A program made the translations under genes and the position numbers. A DNA stretch of 64,000 nucleotides from UBA6163 sp031411655. GTDB lineage: Bacteria > Planctomycetota > Planctomycetia > Pirellulales > Pirellulaceae. How positions within the stretch are numbered: position 1 is the first letter of the stretch; every line of letters starts with the position of its first letter. The stretch covers positions 77,762 through 141,761 of the forward strand of contig JANOBM010000046.1 in NCBI GenBank assembly GCA_031411655.1. Reading direction: 5' to 3'. Below, piece after piece: positions 1 through 9,711 of the stretch. Below the pieces are notes generated by a model. It saw only the letters and a list, made by a program, of their open reading frames with translations. It did not search any database and was not told where the DNA came from.

Positions 1-1244
1 TAAGCCGCAGTGGGGCGTGGAATGGGCACGGGTACGAACGCGGGCACTCTCTGCGAACTAATCCCAGGAAACGAAATGATCGAGTCAGATTCGTCCACAT
101 CTGCATCAGTTCGTCGACATACTGAGGATAGCGAACCTGTTTCAGGAAACGGCAGTGTATTGTTGGGATCGCTAGTACGGCGACGACGAATCGGAACCGG
201 AACTTGTTCAATCCACATCGGCGGTTCACCTCGTGGTCCCAATGTCGTATAGACGTTCCCGTTCTGGATATTAACGAGTTCGTTCTCGCTAAGATGAACG
301 CGAGGCGTACGATAAGTCATGAGCAGAATCTGAAATAGAGACAAACGACGGCATCGGCGACCGTGACGTGCAGCCATCGCTTTGTGAATCAACGGCGCGT
401 GCCGTGGATTGATCGTCGGACCAAGATGATGCTCCGTATGGTAACTTGCGTTCAGGTGCAGCCAATCGACAATCCTAGGAAGCTTCACGCTTAGCGAGTT
501 TCGGAGAGGATCGTTTTCATCATGTGTTTCATCACACAACCAGTGATTCGTCGTGACATAAGTCATTTGAATCGTATTAGCGACCATCATAGGAACAAGA
601 TAAACGAAGATGAAATTGCTGAATCCTACTAGTGATCCGACTGCAGCCCAAAAGACGATTTCCAGTGTGAACAGACCAACTTGATTTCTCCATTTTCGAG
701 CGCTCCAGTATTTATACTTTCGACTGTGCAAAAACAAAACAAACAGTACATGAAATGAAAAATAGAATAAGAAGTAGAATGCGCTGCGGAGGCGCCCAGA
801 GCCTGGCAAGAAACTGAGAATCGCATGCAGTAGTCGACTGCGACGGTACATCACTGGGTCGCCAAACCCATCAGGGTCTTTACCCTTTATTCCGACATAG
901 CCGTGGTGGAATCGATTGTGCCATGTTCGCCACACGTTTGGTGGTAAGCAGTGAGGGAGAAAACAAAGACCGCCGAAGATATCCTGTAGGAACCGCTGCC
1001 TAACAACAGTGCCGTGCAAAATCTCATGAGCCAGGAAAGCGAGGCATGTGAAGCTATGCCCAATCGCGATCGATAGCAAAAGCTTGACGCCGAGGGTTCT
1101 CTCGTCGGCGAGAATTGCCGTATATGCCACTCCAATGATCGCCAAGTGCACCGGCAGCCACAGCAATCGTGAAGGTACCGCGCGATATGACTCCGCCGGC
1201 AGATCCTGGCGAAGCTCCTTCGCGTAAGATTGAAGTGTGGCCAT
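1..1244 (-). CDS. Fatty acid desaturase, cut by the left window edge
   Basis: Reading the reverse strand from ATG at 1244 gives an open frame of 414 codons to the window edge. The last two bases read TA, so the stop may lie just outside. The three His boxes of membrane di-iron desaturases are present: HEILHG (about residue 71), HNRFHH (about 102) and HTEHH (about 230), with hydrophobic segments before the first box and between the second and third. The family inserts double bonds into acyl chains or related lipids at the membrane, using O2 and an electron donor. The start is supported by an AAGGAAG sequence about six bases upstream and a stop codon 18 bases upstream. The gene is divergent from the dehydrogenase at 1490, with about 245 bp between them that may hold both promoters. 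The substrate cannot be told from sequence. Confidence 0.85.
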   Translation of the reverse strand, partial: MATLQSYAKELRQDLPAESYRAVPSRLLWLPVHLAIIGVAYTAILADERTLGVKLLLSIAIGHSFTCLAFLAHEILHGTVVRQRFLQDIFGGLCFLPHCLPPNVWRTWHNRFHHGYVGIKGKDPDGFGDPVMYRRSRLLHAILSFLPGSGRLRSAFYFLFYFSFHVLFVLFLHSRKYKYWSARKWRNQVGLFTLEIVFWAAVGSLVGFSNFIFVYLVPMMVANTIQMTYVTTNHWLCDETHDENDPLRNSLSVKLPRIVDWLHLNASYHTEHHLGPTINPRHAPLIHKAMAARHGRRCRRLSLFQILLMTYRTPRVHLSENELVNIQNGNVYTTLGPRGEPPMWIEQVPVPIRRRRTSDPNNTLPFPETGSLSSVCRRTDADVDESDSIISFPGISSQRVPAFVPVPIPRPTAA

Positions 1245-1489
1245 TGAACGCTTCCTTGTTCAACAATTCCAAACGGAGAGGGCGATACTGCACCTGCATG
1301 AATGAACGCATGTATCGCCGTCAAAACGTTAAAACATCCAGAACATTTTGTGCTATTGGTCTCTCCTACGACGAAAGCTTATAGGATGTCAAGTCGTATT
1401 GCATTCGCTTTGACAGTAACCCGAGTATTGCAAAGTCGCGATCAAAAAAGCCAAACGCTATTTTCGAAGGTGATATCATTCGCTCTTTT

Positions 1490-2317
1490 TTGGGAAAACA
1501 TGCCGTTATTACCGGGGCAGCTTCTGGAATAGGCCAGGCGATCGCGATTTCACTTGCGAAAGCTGGATGCCACCTATACCTGATCGATATCGATAGCGAA
1601 GGCTTGGCCGGGACGTGTCAAGCATTGCAACAACTTGGCGTTAAAGCGATCGGCTTGAAGTGCAATATTGCTGAAAAGGATGAGCTTGCTTATACGCTGC
1701 ACCGTTTGCTCAACATCAGCCCTGAAGTCGACATTCTGGTGAACAATGCCGGTGTGACATATCGTGGACGATCCGAGGAAATGGCCCAGGGCAATTGGGA
1801 ACATTTGCTCGCCGTGAACTTGCTCGGCCCGATTCAAATTACGCAGCGGCTACTCCCGACTTTACTTCAGCGCCGCGAAGCGCACGTACTCAATGTCTGT
1901 AGCTTGCTCGGGCTATGTGGGTTTTCCAAATTTTCGGCCTACAATGCCTCTAAGTTTGGGTTGGTCGGCTACACCGAGTCGCTGCGTGCAGAATATTTGG
2001 GGAGTCAACTTGGCGTGACCGCTTTATGCCCTGGTTTTGTTCGCACTCCGTTTATTGAAACTGTACCAGGACCCCACGGACAGCATCGCGCTAGAACGAC
2101 GCCTAACTGGCTTTGCACAACGCCCGAAGTGATTGCGAGCCGATCCATGAAGGCGATCTGCCGTAATCAGGGACTGGTTGTCGTTACGCCTATGGCGCAC
2201 ATTCTTTGGAGATTGAAGCGTTTTTTACCTTCAATTTTTGAGTTTAAGCGAATCTTAAGACCGTACCGCATCGATTGTCCAAAGCCTAAAGTTGGCCCGT
2301 TGACAAAGGTAGCGTAG
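1490..2317 (+). CDS. Short-chain dehydrogenase/reductase (SDR)
   Basis: A classical SDR of about 275 residues that reduces or oxidises a hydroxyl/carbonyl group with NAD(P). The cofactor motif TGAASGIG is near residue 8, NNAG near 86, a catalytic Ser in the VCSLLG stretch near 137 and YNASK near 152, followed by the usual PGFVRTPF. The acidic residue after the second strand (LIDID) suggests NAD rather than NADP. The start is uncertain: TTG at 1490 leaves a very short N-terminus, there is no in-frame ATG or GTG upstream, and a GAAGG at 1466-1470 would fit an ATT codon at 1478 better. The C-terminal tail (FLPSIFEFKRIL) is basic and hydrophobic and could touch the membrane. Its head-to-head position with a desaturase suggests a lipid substrate, which is inference. 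Confidence 0.85.
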   Translation: MGKHAVITGAASGIGQAIAISLAKAGCHLYLIDIDSEGLAGTCQALQQLGVKAIGLKCNIAEKDELAYTLHRLLNISPEVDILVNNAGVTYRGRSEEMAQGNWEHLLAVNLLGPIQITQRLLPTLLQRREAHVLNVCSLLGLCGFSKFSAYNASKFGLVGYTESLRAEYLGSQLGVTALCPGFVRTPFIETVPGPHGQHRARTTPNWLCTTPEVIASRSMKAICRNQGLVVVTPMAHILWRLKRFLPSIFEFKRILRPYRIDCPKPKVGPLTKVA

Positions 2318-2547
2318 GAACCGCCTTTACTAAGAGTTTGCATGGACCTATTAGATGCACTACAGCACTAATAAGGTAGCTTCGTGAATCGAAAATCGAA
2401 GCCTCGCTAAACCTGAAACTCAAACCGAATGCCGACACGAGTGCCGCGCACCCCAGCCCACACGAATACTTGTACAAACAAAGTTATCGCCGAGCGAATT
2501 GAACGACCATGGCTCGCCGCCCAGAATGAGTGGGGGCAACAGGGTCC

Positions 2548-5500
2548 TCAATCGACCGTAGGCAGTGGCACGCCTTTGTGTGTGACATGCACATCATGCA
2601 ATCCCTTTGCGAACCAGGGATAAATGGTCGGAACGACAAGCGAAGTCAACAGTGTGGATGTGATCAATCCGCCGATCACCACTGTTGCAAGGGGACGCTG
2701 CATTTCGGCGCCATCACTGGTCGACATCGCCATGGGGAGGAATCCGAGACTAGCAACCATGGCGGTCATAAGCACCGGACGCAGACGCACCAGCGCAGTT
2801 TCGTGACTTACCTTATCCAGGGGAGCACCGGTCTTGCGATAATTCTCTGCGGCACTGACCCACACCAATCCGTTTAAAACAGCCACACCGAATAATGCGA
2901 TGAACCCCACTCCGGCGGAGATACTGAATGGCATCGCTCGGACGTAAAGTGCAATGATTCCTCCCGAGGCCGCCATCGGGACGGCCAAGAAAATCAAAAG
3001 TGCAAGTCTGAATGAGCCGAGACTGGTTTGCAGTAGCAGCAAGATGATCATCAATACGATCGGAGTGATAATCGCCAAGCGACGGCTGGCGGATTGTAGG
3101 TTTTCGAAGTCTCCGCCCCACCGAATCTCATAGCCAGGTGCAAGTGTGACTTTGGAGCTGACCAATTGTTGGGCCTCCGTTACAAAGCTTGCGACGTCGC
3201 GACCGCGAACATTTGCCGACACAAAGGTACGACGGCGGTTTCCTTCGTGTTCAATACTTGGCGGTGTTTCTTCCAATGCGATGTCAGCAAGTTCTTTCAG
3301 CGGTATCGCGTTGCCCCCGGAATCGCTTACCGGTAATTGCTCTAGTAATGCTAAGCTTTCTCGCCACTGCCGAGGTACCCGCACCATGATCGGGTATCGC
3401 GCACGGCCTTCAAATATCTGCCCCACTTGAAAGCCCCCCAGCGACGACACGGCGTCCAAGACGGTTTGAGCGTCAATGCCATACTGGGCAAGCGATTGCG
3501 GCTTTGTCTTGATCGTCAGCGTTGACAGATTCGCCTGGTAGTCAGCTTTGACATCGACGGCGCCAGGGATTGTACGAAGAAGCGATTCAATTTCTTTTCC
3601 CTTCAAGCCAAGTTCTTCTAATTCATCGCCATAAAGTAGTACCGCAACGTCCGCCTTTACTCCCGCTACCAATTCATCAACCCGCATTTCGATCGGCTGC
3701 GTGAACCCGAATGCAACTCCGGGTACCTTGGCGTTGAGTTTATCTGACATCTGTTGAATCAATTGATTACGAGTCTTCGGAACAGGCCAGTGATGGATCG
3801 GATTCAGTAGCACCCAGACGTCGGTCTGATGAACGCCCATGACGTCATTCGCAATCTCAGGGCGTCCCGTCTTTGAAAAAACCGTCTTTACTTCAGGATA
3901 CTCCTTCAAAATGTTTTCAATCTGTGTCGACATTGCGATCGAACCTTCCAGTGTCGCGCTGGGCAACCTTAACGCCTCAACCAACATGTCTCCTTCTTCA
4001 AGTCTTGGCATAAATTCAGCGCCAAGCTGACCGGCGATGGGCAAACTGACGGCGAAAACGGTCAACGCGATCGCTACCGTAGCAACCGGGTGATCGATGG
4101 CACGCGATACCAGTGGGCGATAGAACCATTTAACGATGCGAATCAGCAACACGTCCTCTTCACTCATTTTCTTAGGCAAGAAGTACGATGCCATCGCAGG
4201 CATGAAGCTAAGTGAAAGGATTAGCGAGCCTGCTAGCGCAAACATCACCGTTAACGCCATCGGACGAAACAGCTTTCCCTCGGTACCTTCTAATAGCAGG
4301 ATGGGTAAAAACACAACGGCAATGATCATCACACCAAAGATCGTCGGCTGAAGAACTTCCACCGCCGCGTCGCGGACGGTATCAATGTGCTCGGTATCAC
4401 CGTTGTCATGAGATAACTTGCGAATGCAATTCTCGACCATGATCACCGAACTATCGACGATCAATCCGAAGTCGATCGCCCCTAGGCTCATTAAACTTGC
4501 AGTCACCCCAGTGAAGGCCATGACGTTCGTCGCAAAAAGCATCGAAAGCGGGATGGCCAGTGCCACAATAATACCTGCTCGCAAATTGCCGAGCATCAGA
4601 AGCAGTACCACGATCACCAGCATGCCACCTTCGGTCAAATTCGTCACGACCGTTTTGAGCGTTCGGCCTATCAACGCCGCTCTATCGTACGTGACTTCCA
4701 ATTGAACGCCATTTGGCAACGTCGCCTCGATCTCCTTTAGGCGTTCCTTGGCCGCAGTCACCACTTCTCGAGAGTTTTGACCGATGAGCATCATCACCAG
4801 CCCAGTGACGATTTCACCTCGACCGTCCCGAGTGACTGCACCTTGCCGTGTCATCGGTTCAATGCTGACGTTGGCGATGTCGCGGACCAAAATCGGGTTG
4901 CCATCCGCTTCACGACGAATCACCACCGCCTCGATATCGGCGACCGAACTGAGCAGTGATACACCGCGAATGAACCGCTGTTCGTCGTGATGAATGACGT
5001 AGCCACCACCAGATGTATTGTTATTATCTTGCAGACGAGTGAAGAGCAATTCCATTGAAATGCCATAGCTCGTCATCCGGTCTGGGTCAGGTTGCACTTC
5101 GAACGTCTTATAGAATCCGCCGTGCGTATTGATCTCGGTGACGCCCGGCACTTCTCGCAATCGAGGAGCGATGTCCCACTCCAGCATGGTACGGAGTTCC
5201 ATCGGCGTATGATTTTCACTACGAACCTCAAACTGCAAGATCTCACCAAGCGCCGTGGTGAGCGGACCCACTGCCGGGGTTCCGTACCCTGGCGGGATCT
5301 TACTTGCGGCATCCGGCAATCGCTCATTCACTAATTGCCGAGCGTGATAAATATCCGTCCCTTCTTTAAAAACGATTGTGACGACCGAAATCCCAAACTT
5401 TGAGACGCTGCGCAGCTCCTCGACGCGGGGCAAGCCACCCATGGTGATCTCGACGGGATACGTTACGTAACGTTCCACTTCGACCGGCGACAATGAGCCA

Positions 5501-5658
5501 GCATCGGTGACCACCTGAACTTGAACGTTGGTCATGTCAGGAACGGCATCGATAGGCAAATGCAACGCTGAATAGACCCCTGCACCAGCCATGAGCAACG
5601 TCAGAATCAAAACCAAGCCGCGATTGACGAGCGAAAGTTCGATGATTTTAGCAAGCAC
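2548..5658 (-). CDS. Heavy-metal RND efflux pump, CzcA family
   Basis: Full-length (1036 residues) inner-membrane proton/metal antiporter of the heavy-metal RND family. It has one N-terminal membrane helix, a large periplasmic porter domain, a block of helices, a second porter domain and a second helix block. The helix-4 signature DFGLIVDSSVIMVEN (about residue 398) is the divalent-cation (Co/Zn/Cd/Ni) style and differs from the GGIAVAIG style of the two pumps further along the window. The adaptor gene lies 111 bp upstream on the same strand, but no TolC-like outer-membrane gene is adjacent, so an outer channel must come from elsewhere. The exact metal is inference. Confidence 0.92.
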   Translation of the reverse strand: MLAKIIELSLVNRGLVLILTLLMAGAGVYSALHLPIDAVPDMTNVQVQVVTDAGSLSPVEVERYVTYPVEITMGGLPRVEELRSVSKFGISVVTIVFKEGTDIYHARQLVNERLPDAASKIPPGYGTPAVGPLTTALGEILQFEVRSENHTPMELRTMLEWDIAPRLREVPGVTEINTHGGFYKTFEVQPDPDRMTSYGISMELLFTRLQDNNNTSGGGYVIHHDEQRFIRGVSLLSSVADIEAVVIRREADGNPILVRDIANVSIEPMTRQGAVTRDGRGEIVTGLVMMLIGQNSREVVTAAKERLKEIEATLPNGVQLEVTYDRAALIGRTLKTVVTNLTEGGMLVIVVLLLMLGNLRAGIIVALAIPLSMLFATNVMAFTGVTASLMSLGAIDFGLIVDSSVIMVENCIRKLSHDNGDTEHIDTVRDAAVEVLQPTIFGVMIIAVVFLPILLLEGTEGKLFRPMALTVMFALAGSLILSLSFMPAMASYFLPKKMSEEDVLLIRIVKWFYRPLVSRAIDHPVATVAIALTVFAVSLPIAGQLGAEFMPRLEEGDMLVEALRLPSATLEGSIAMSTQIENILKEYPEVKTVFSKTGRPEIANDVMGVHQTDVWVLLNPIHHWPVPKTRNQLIQQMSDKLNAKVPGVAFGFTQPIEMRVDELVAGVKADVAVLLYGDELEELGLKGKEIESLLRTIPGAVDVKADYQANLSTLTIKTKPQSLAQYGIDAQTVLDAVSSLGGFQVGQIFEGRARYPIMVRVPRQWRESLALLEQLPVSDSGGNAIPLKELADIALEETPPSIEHEGNRRRTFVSANVRGRDVASFVTEAQQLVSSKVTLAPGYEIRWGGDFENLQSASRRLAIITPIVLMIILLLLQTSLGSFRLALLIFLAVPMAASGGIIALYVRAMPFSISAGVGFIALFGVAVLNGLVWVSAAENYRKTGAPLDKVSHETALVRLRPVLMTAMVASLGFLPMAMSTSDGAEMQRPLATVVIGGLITSTLLTSLVVPTIYPWFAKGLHDVHVTHKGVPLPTVD

Positions 5659-5769
5659 GGCATTGAATCCTGGTTACAAAGATGGACGGGCTATCGTCCA
5701 AAGTACGGGTTGGGCAAACACCCATTGAATGAGCTACTCACTACGGTCGTAGTGGCAACCATAGCGATG

Positions 5770-7302
5770 TCACTCGCTCTCGCCCTGCAACAACATTTCC
5801 GATTTCAAAAGAAACGCACCACCGGTTACCACCAATTGCCCGGGCGTCAAGCCTTCGGTCACCTCGACCCAATCCTCGGATGCTTGACCAGTTGTGACGT
5901 CAACTCGCTTGAAGGTACCTCCTGTCATGTCAACAAAGACGAACTTTTGGTTTTCATGCTGGAGTACGGCGGCCGGTTTCACCGATAACGCCTCGCGAGA
6001 GTTTCCGATGGGCACGGTCACTCGAACGAACATTCCAGGACGTAAGAGGTTCTCGGCGTTATCGATTGCTGCTACCAAGGGCACCGAATTGGTATCGGAT
6101 TGGACCTGTCGACCAACATAACGGACCTCAGCGCTAAACTCACGATCTTGTAACGCCGGAACAAAAACACGGACAATGGTTCCAGGCGCAAGCGAGACGG
6201 CGGACCAGTCGCTTTCTCGAATACTTGCCTCCACATAAAGCGTTTGGGTATTGGCCAGAACGACCAGGGAGTCACCGCGCGACACGCGTTCGTTGTTTGC
6301 AAAGCCACGAGACTCGACTGAGCCGGAAAACGGCGCACGCACTTCGAGCCGTGACAAAGCTTCTTCATCATCGAGTTGCGCAGATGCTTTATCCTCTTTA
6401 TAGCCAAGCAAGGTTTCGACGGCCTGCCATGCGAGGTTGAGTTGTCGATCCGCCTCCGCTACGTCGGCTTCGGACTTAAGCGTCGCCTGCATCGCGGCAA
6501 ATTTGGCTTGGTCGCGAGCGGATAGAAACGCGGTTTCTGCCTGCTGTCGCTCGGCCTCTCGTTCTCGAATGGTGCGACCCGAAATGGACCCTGAGTTCGC
6601 AAGCGGCTGGACTTTGTTTAGCAATTCGGCGGCAAGCTTCCACTTCGAGTAAGCAGTAAGGATGTCTTGGCGGTAAGTTCCCAGCGCCCGGTCGGTGAAG
6701 GCGACTTCGATCGCTTCGATCGACTGGCCGCGATCAAGCATTGATGTCATTTCCTCAAGGTTTTTTTCAAGAGTGCGATCACGCTTCAACCGCTGGTCCG
6801 CGATTTCACGGTCCTTTCTTTGCTTTAAGACATCGGCGCGAGCACGGCCAATCTCAGGACTACGAAGAACGGCTAACAATTCCCCAGACTCAACCAACTG
6901 ACCGGGGGTGACTTGGACTTCGGCTAGAATTCCGTCCATCGGCGCCTTCACGTCAACGTGCTTAGTTTCGTCGTACCGAAGCCGACCTGGCACCGTATGA
7001 ATGTGTTGGACCGATTGGTTTTGCGCCGGAATGCTCTCGAAACGAGCCGCTTTCAATTTGCCGTCAGGTAAGGTCAGGGTGTCAGCCACGGAAGACTCCA
7101 CGGCGACATCGGACGTGACCGCCTCCGCAGGCACGCTGTGGGTGACCTTTTGGACGATCCACCATCCGCAGGCCATGACGGCGAGCACAAGCAAAGTAGG
7201 AAGTCCCTTGGCGAACGATTGGAATGTCGCTGGTTTGCGTAGGCAGGTCGAGTCGGTCATTTTTGTAGGTGCTTTAGGCCTGTGACACGGACAAATGTCC
7301 AT
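5770..7302 (-). CDS. RND efflux periplasmic adaptor (membrane fusion protein)
   Basis: An adaptor of about 510 residues linking the RND pump at 2548-5658 to an outer-membrane channel. A single N-terminal membrane anchor (LPTLLVLAVMACGWWIV) is followed by a half-lipoyl motif (VKAPMDGILAEVQVTPGQLV) and a long coiled-coil hairpin rich in Glu, Arg and Ala. The second half-lipoyl (RAPFSGSVESRGFANNERV) and beta-barrel/membrane-proximal domains complete the CzcB/CusB order. Start choice is open: ATG at 7302, or ATG at 7260, which would trim 14 residues; neither has a clear ribosome site. Transcribed together with the pump. The 298 bp upstream (7303-7600) show no gene and probably hold the promoter. 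Confidence 0.88.
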   Translation of the reverse strand: MDICPCHRPKAPTKMTDSTCLRKPATFQSFAKGLPTLLVLAVMACGWWIVQKVTHSVPAEAVTSDVAVESSVADTLTLPDGKLKAARFESIPAQNQSVQHIHTVPGRLRYDETKHVDVKAPMDGILAEVQVTPGQLVESGELLAVLRSPEIGRARADVLKQRKDREIADQRLKRDRTLEKNLEEMTSMLDRGQSIEAIEVAFTDRALGTYRQDILTAYSKWKLAAELLNKVQPLANSGSISGRTIREREAERQQAETAFLSARDQAKFAAMQATLKSEADVAEADRQLNLAWQAVETLLGYKEDKASAQLDDEEALSRLEVRAPFSGSVESRGFANNERVSRGDSLVVLANTQTLYVEASIRESDWSAVSLAPGTIVRVFVPALQDREFSAEVRYVGRQVQSDTNSVPLVAAIDNAENLLRPGMFVRVTVPIGNSREALSVKPAAVLQHENQKFVFVDMTGGTFKRVDVTTGQASEDWVEVTEGLTPGQLVVTGGAFLLKSEMLLQGESE

Positions 7303-7600
7303 CGCTTATTCGCGTAGGGGTCGAATAGGCTTCGTTTCCGAGTCTCTGATTCAAAGCACGAACCGTGCCAGCGGCAAATTTGCTGGCCGACTCCGCGACA
7401 ACCAATAGAAAACAGGCCTTTTGACTCAAATGCTAGTTGAAAAGGCCAGGGACTAAACACGCGAATGGACAGAAACTGTCCAGCCCAGAGGACGCCAACC
7501 GATAAACCAAGTCAGCAGCTTACCGCTGCTGAAGGAATAGCAAGGTCTCCTCGTTCATCGCTTGAAGCCGGTACTCATTCGACTCAGTCGCGCTCCAACA

Positions 7601-7870
7601 CTAGAAAAGTCTTAAGACCGTCGATTGAAAGAAGAAGACCGCGATACCCGACACGTACCCAAGGAGCGCCCAGGGAGCGATTTTCTTGAGGTACCAAATG
7701 AAATTGATTTGCTCCAATCCCATCGCGGCAACGCCGGCTGCAGAGCCAATGATGAGGCAGCTTCCACCGGTGCCAGCACAATAAGCAAGCAGCATCCAGA
7801 AATGATCATTTCCTGCCGCAGGTACTCGATTCGTAGATCCGTCGATCGTGCCGACGGTATAAGCCGGCGC
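7601..7870 (-). pseudogene. C-terminal remnant of an NhaD-type Na+/H+ antiporter
   Basis: The reverse strand reads 89 codons from an in-frame TGA at 7871-7873 to TAG at 7601-7603. The translation includes LLAYCAGTGGSCLIIGSAAG and INFIWYLKKIAPWALLGY, which match my memory of the last transmembrane part of NhaD antiporters. The preceding 300 or more residues of such a protein are absent; the stretch directly upstream is the 3' end of the SulP gene. I therefore call it a stump left by a deletion or rearrangement, in the same orientation as SulP. It could conceivably be expressed as a small membrane protein from an internal ATG (7795), but nothing suggests that it is. Confidence 0.75.
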
Positions 7871-7914
7871 TCACTTGGCTTATGCCCCTACTCGAGTCGC
7901 TCGCTATCGTTTAT

Positions 7915-9591
7915 TTATTTTGGCGTGGCCTCTATACCTCGGCGGCGAGACGAATATTCATGGTGTGATAGCTGCTGATGCGACTCCAATCCGGTGATTT
8001 CAAGTGTCAGACCTTCCTGAACAAAGTCTTTTTGCATCTCATGTAGTTTTTCCATCACGCTATGGTCAACTAATGTCGTCCCACTGAGGTCGACAATGAT
8101 GTTTCGTCGGTGAGTCAAACCGACATCTTCGATTTGACGTTTGAACGGGATCCAGTTGCTGAATACCGCCGATTCGCTGGCCCGAATGATGCAGGTATTC
8201 TCTCCTTGTTCTTCCACTTCAAGAAACGGCTTAAAGAAGGACTTCATGGGTACTCCATTGATGAAGTGGATTACAAATTTGACACCTACCCCGATGAACA
8301 CACCCACCAATAAATCCGTTGCAAGGACTCCGAATACAGTTGCCACAAAGATGATGAATTGTTCACGGCCAATATGGTAGACGTGTACAAATTCTCTCGG
8401 TGATGCGAGCCGGAATCCCGTATAGACAAGCATTGCTGCTAGCGCAGCCAATGGAATGCGGTGAATCAATCCTGGCAGCATTGCGACAAAGGTTACCATG
8501 AACAGTCCGTGCCAGAGGTCTGCGAATCGCGTGCGTGCGCCGTTATCGATGTTTGCCTTGCTGCGTACGATCTCTGAAATCATCGGTATCCCGCCGATTC
8601 CTGCAGCGATTGTATTTGCAACACCGACGGCGAACATATCCCGATTCAGATTGGTCTTTCGCTTCCACGGGTCGAGCAAGTCGATCGCTTTTGCACTCAA
8701 GAGCGATTCCAGGGTTCCGATCAATGCAAACATCACCACCCATTTCCATGCTGCGGGGTATTGGAGCGCGCTAAAGTCCGGAAAGGTAATTGCTTTGACA
8801 AGGCTGCTGGGAACACTGACCAGGAATTTCTCGCCCAACGAATATTCTGTTCCCATCATGCTGTAGGTGTGCTCGTGCGACAAATCGAAGAATATTCCCA
8901 TCGGGATCGCCAGTAGAACGACGATCAACTGACCCGGGATTCGTTTGACATACTTGTTGCGGATCATTGGTAGGCCAAACAAGATGACCAAACTGATCAA
9001 CCCAATGACGGCTATCTCCGGATTCATTTCGGCAAGTGAATGAGGTATTCGGGCTATCAACTCGAGCGGTTCCGTGATCTTATGCCCTTCGGCGTTCGTG
9101 ACCTGCATCACTCCTAAGGCGGTATGCACCTGCTTGGAGATGATGATGATGCCAATCGCAGCCAGCATCCCGTGAACAACGCTACTAGGGAAGAACTCGC
9201 CGAGAATGCCCAAACGAAACAATCCAAAACCAATTTGAATGATGCCTGCCGTGATCCCAACGGCCAGCATCATTCGATAGGCGGGGCCTCCAATGCTGGA
9301 ATCTCCAGTAATCTCGCCAAACTCAGATACGCACCCCATCACGATGACGATCAAGCCCGCTGCTGGACCTTTAATGGTTAACTCCGAGTTACTCAGCAGT
9401 GTTGTAACAACCGCACCAATGACGGCTGTAAACACTCCGGCGATTGGCGGCACCCCACTGGCAATCGAGATGGCCAAACACAGTGGCAATGCAATGAGGA
9501 AAACTAAGAAGCCTGCCAGGACGTCTTTTCCTAAGTGTTTAAAAAAACCGGCAAAATTGCCACGAGGTACGGAATCGTTTTCTTGCGCCAT
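7915..9591 (-). CDS. SulP-family anion transporter with STAS domain
   Basis: A 558-residue protein with about 12 hydrophobic segments. It opens with the SulP core (LAGFLVFLIALPLCLAISIA and the GPAAGL motif near residue 76) and ends with a cytoplasmic STAS domain (about residues 450-545, IIVDLSGTTLVDHSVMEKL). SulP proteins carry sulfate, bicarbonate or other anions, usually with Na+ or H+. The gene lies just downstream of the DabA-type bicarbonate cluster on the same strand, with 120 bp between, so bicarbonate import (BicA-like) is the likelier role; that is inference. The adjoining NhaD stump would fit a former Na+ cycling partner. The start ATG at 9591 is the first reasonable one. Confidence 0.88.
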   Translation of the reverse strand: MAQENDSVPRGNFAGFFKHLGKDVLAGFLVFLIALPLCLAISIASGVPPIAGVFTAVIGAVVTTLLSNSELTIKGPAAGLIVIVMGCVSEFGEITGDSSIGGPAYRMMLAVGITAGIIQIGFGLFRLGILGEFFPSSVVHGMLAAIGIIIISKQVHTALGVMQVTNAEGHKITEPLELIARIPHSLAEMNPEIAVIGLISLVILFGLPMIRNKYVKRIPGQLIVVLLAIPMGIFFDLSHEHTYSMMGTEYSLGEKFLVSVPSSLVKAITFPDFSALQYPAAWKWVVMFALIGTLESLLSAKAIDLLDPWKRKTNLNRDMFAVGVANTIAAGIGGIPMISEIVRSKANIDNGARTRFADLWHGLFMVTFVAMLPGLIHRIPLAALAAMLVYTGFRLASPREFVHVYHIGREQFIIFVATVFGVLATDLLVGVFIGVGVKFVIHFINGVPMKSFFKPFLEVEEQGENTCIIRASESAVFSNWIPFKRQIEDVGLTHRRNIIVDLSGTTLVDHSVMEKLHEMQKDFVQEGLTLEITGLESHQQLSHHEYSSRRRGIEATPK

Positions 9592-9711
9592 GAGATTCTT
9601 CCAAATTAAGGCAGGTTGGTCTATCGGTTGAATGGTGTCAGGATTTTTAGTTTTGGAGGGTACTGTGCAAACTCAGAGAGCCAGTCATGCTCACCGAGAA
9701 AGGCCGATTGC

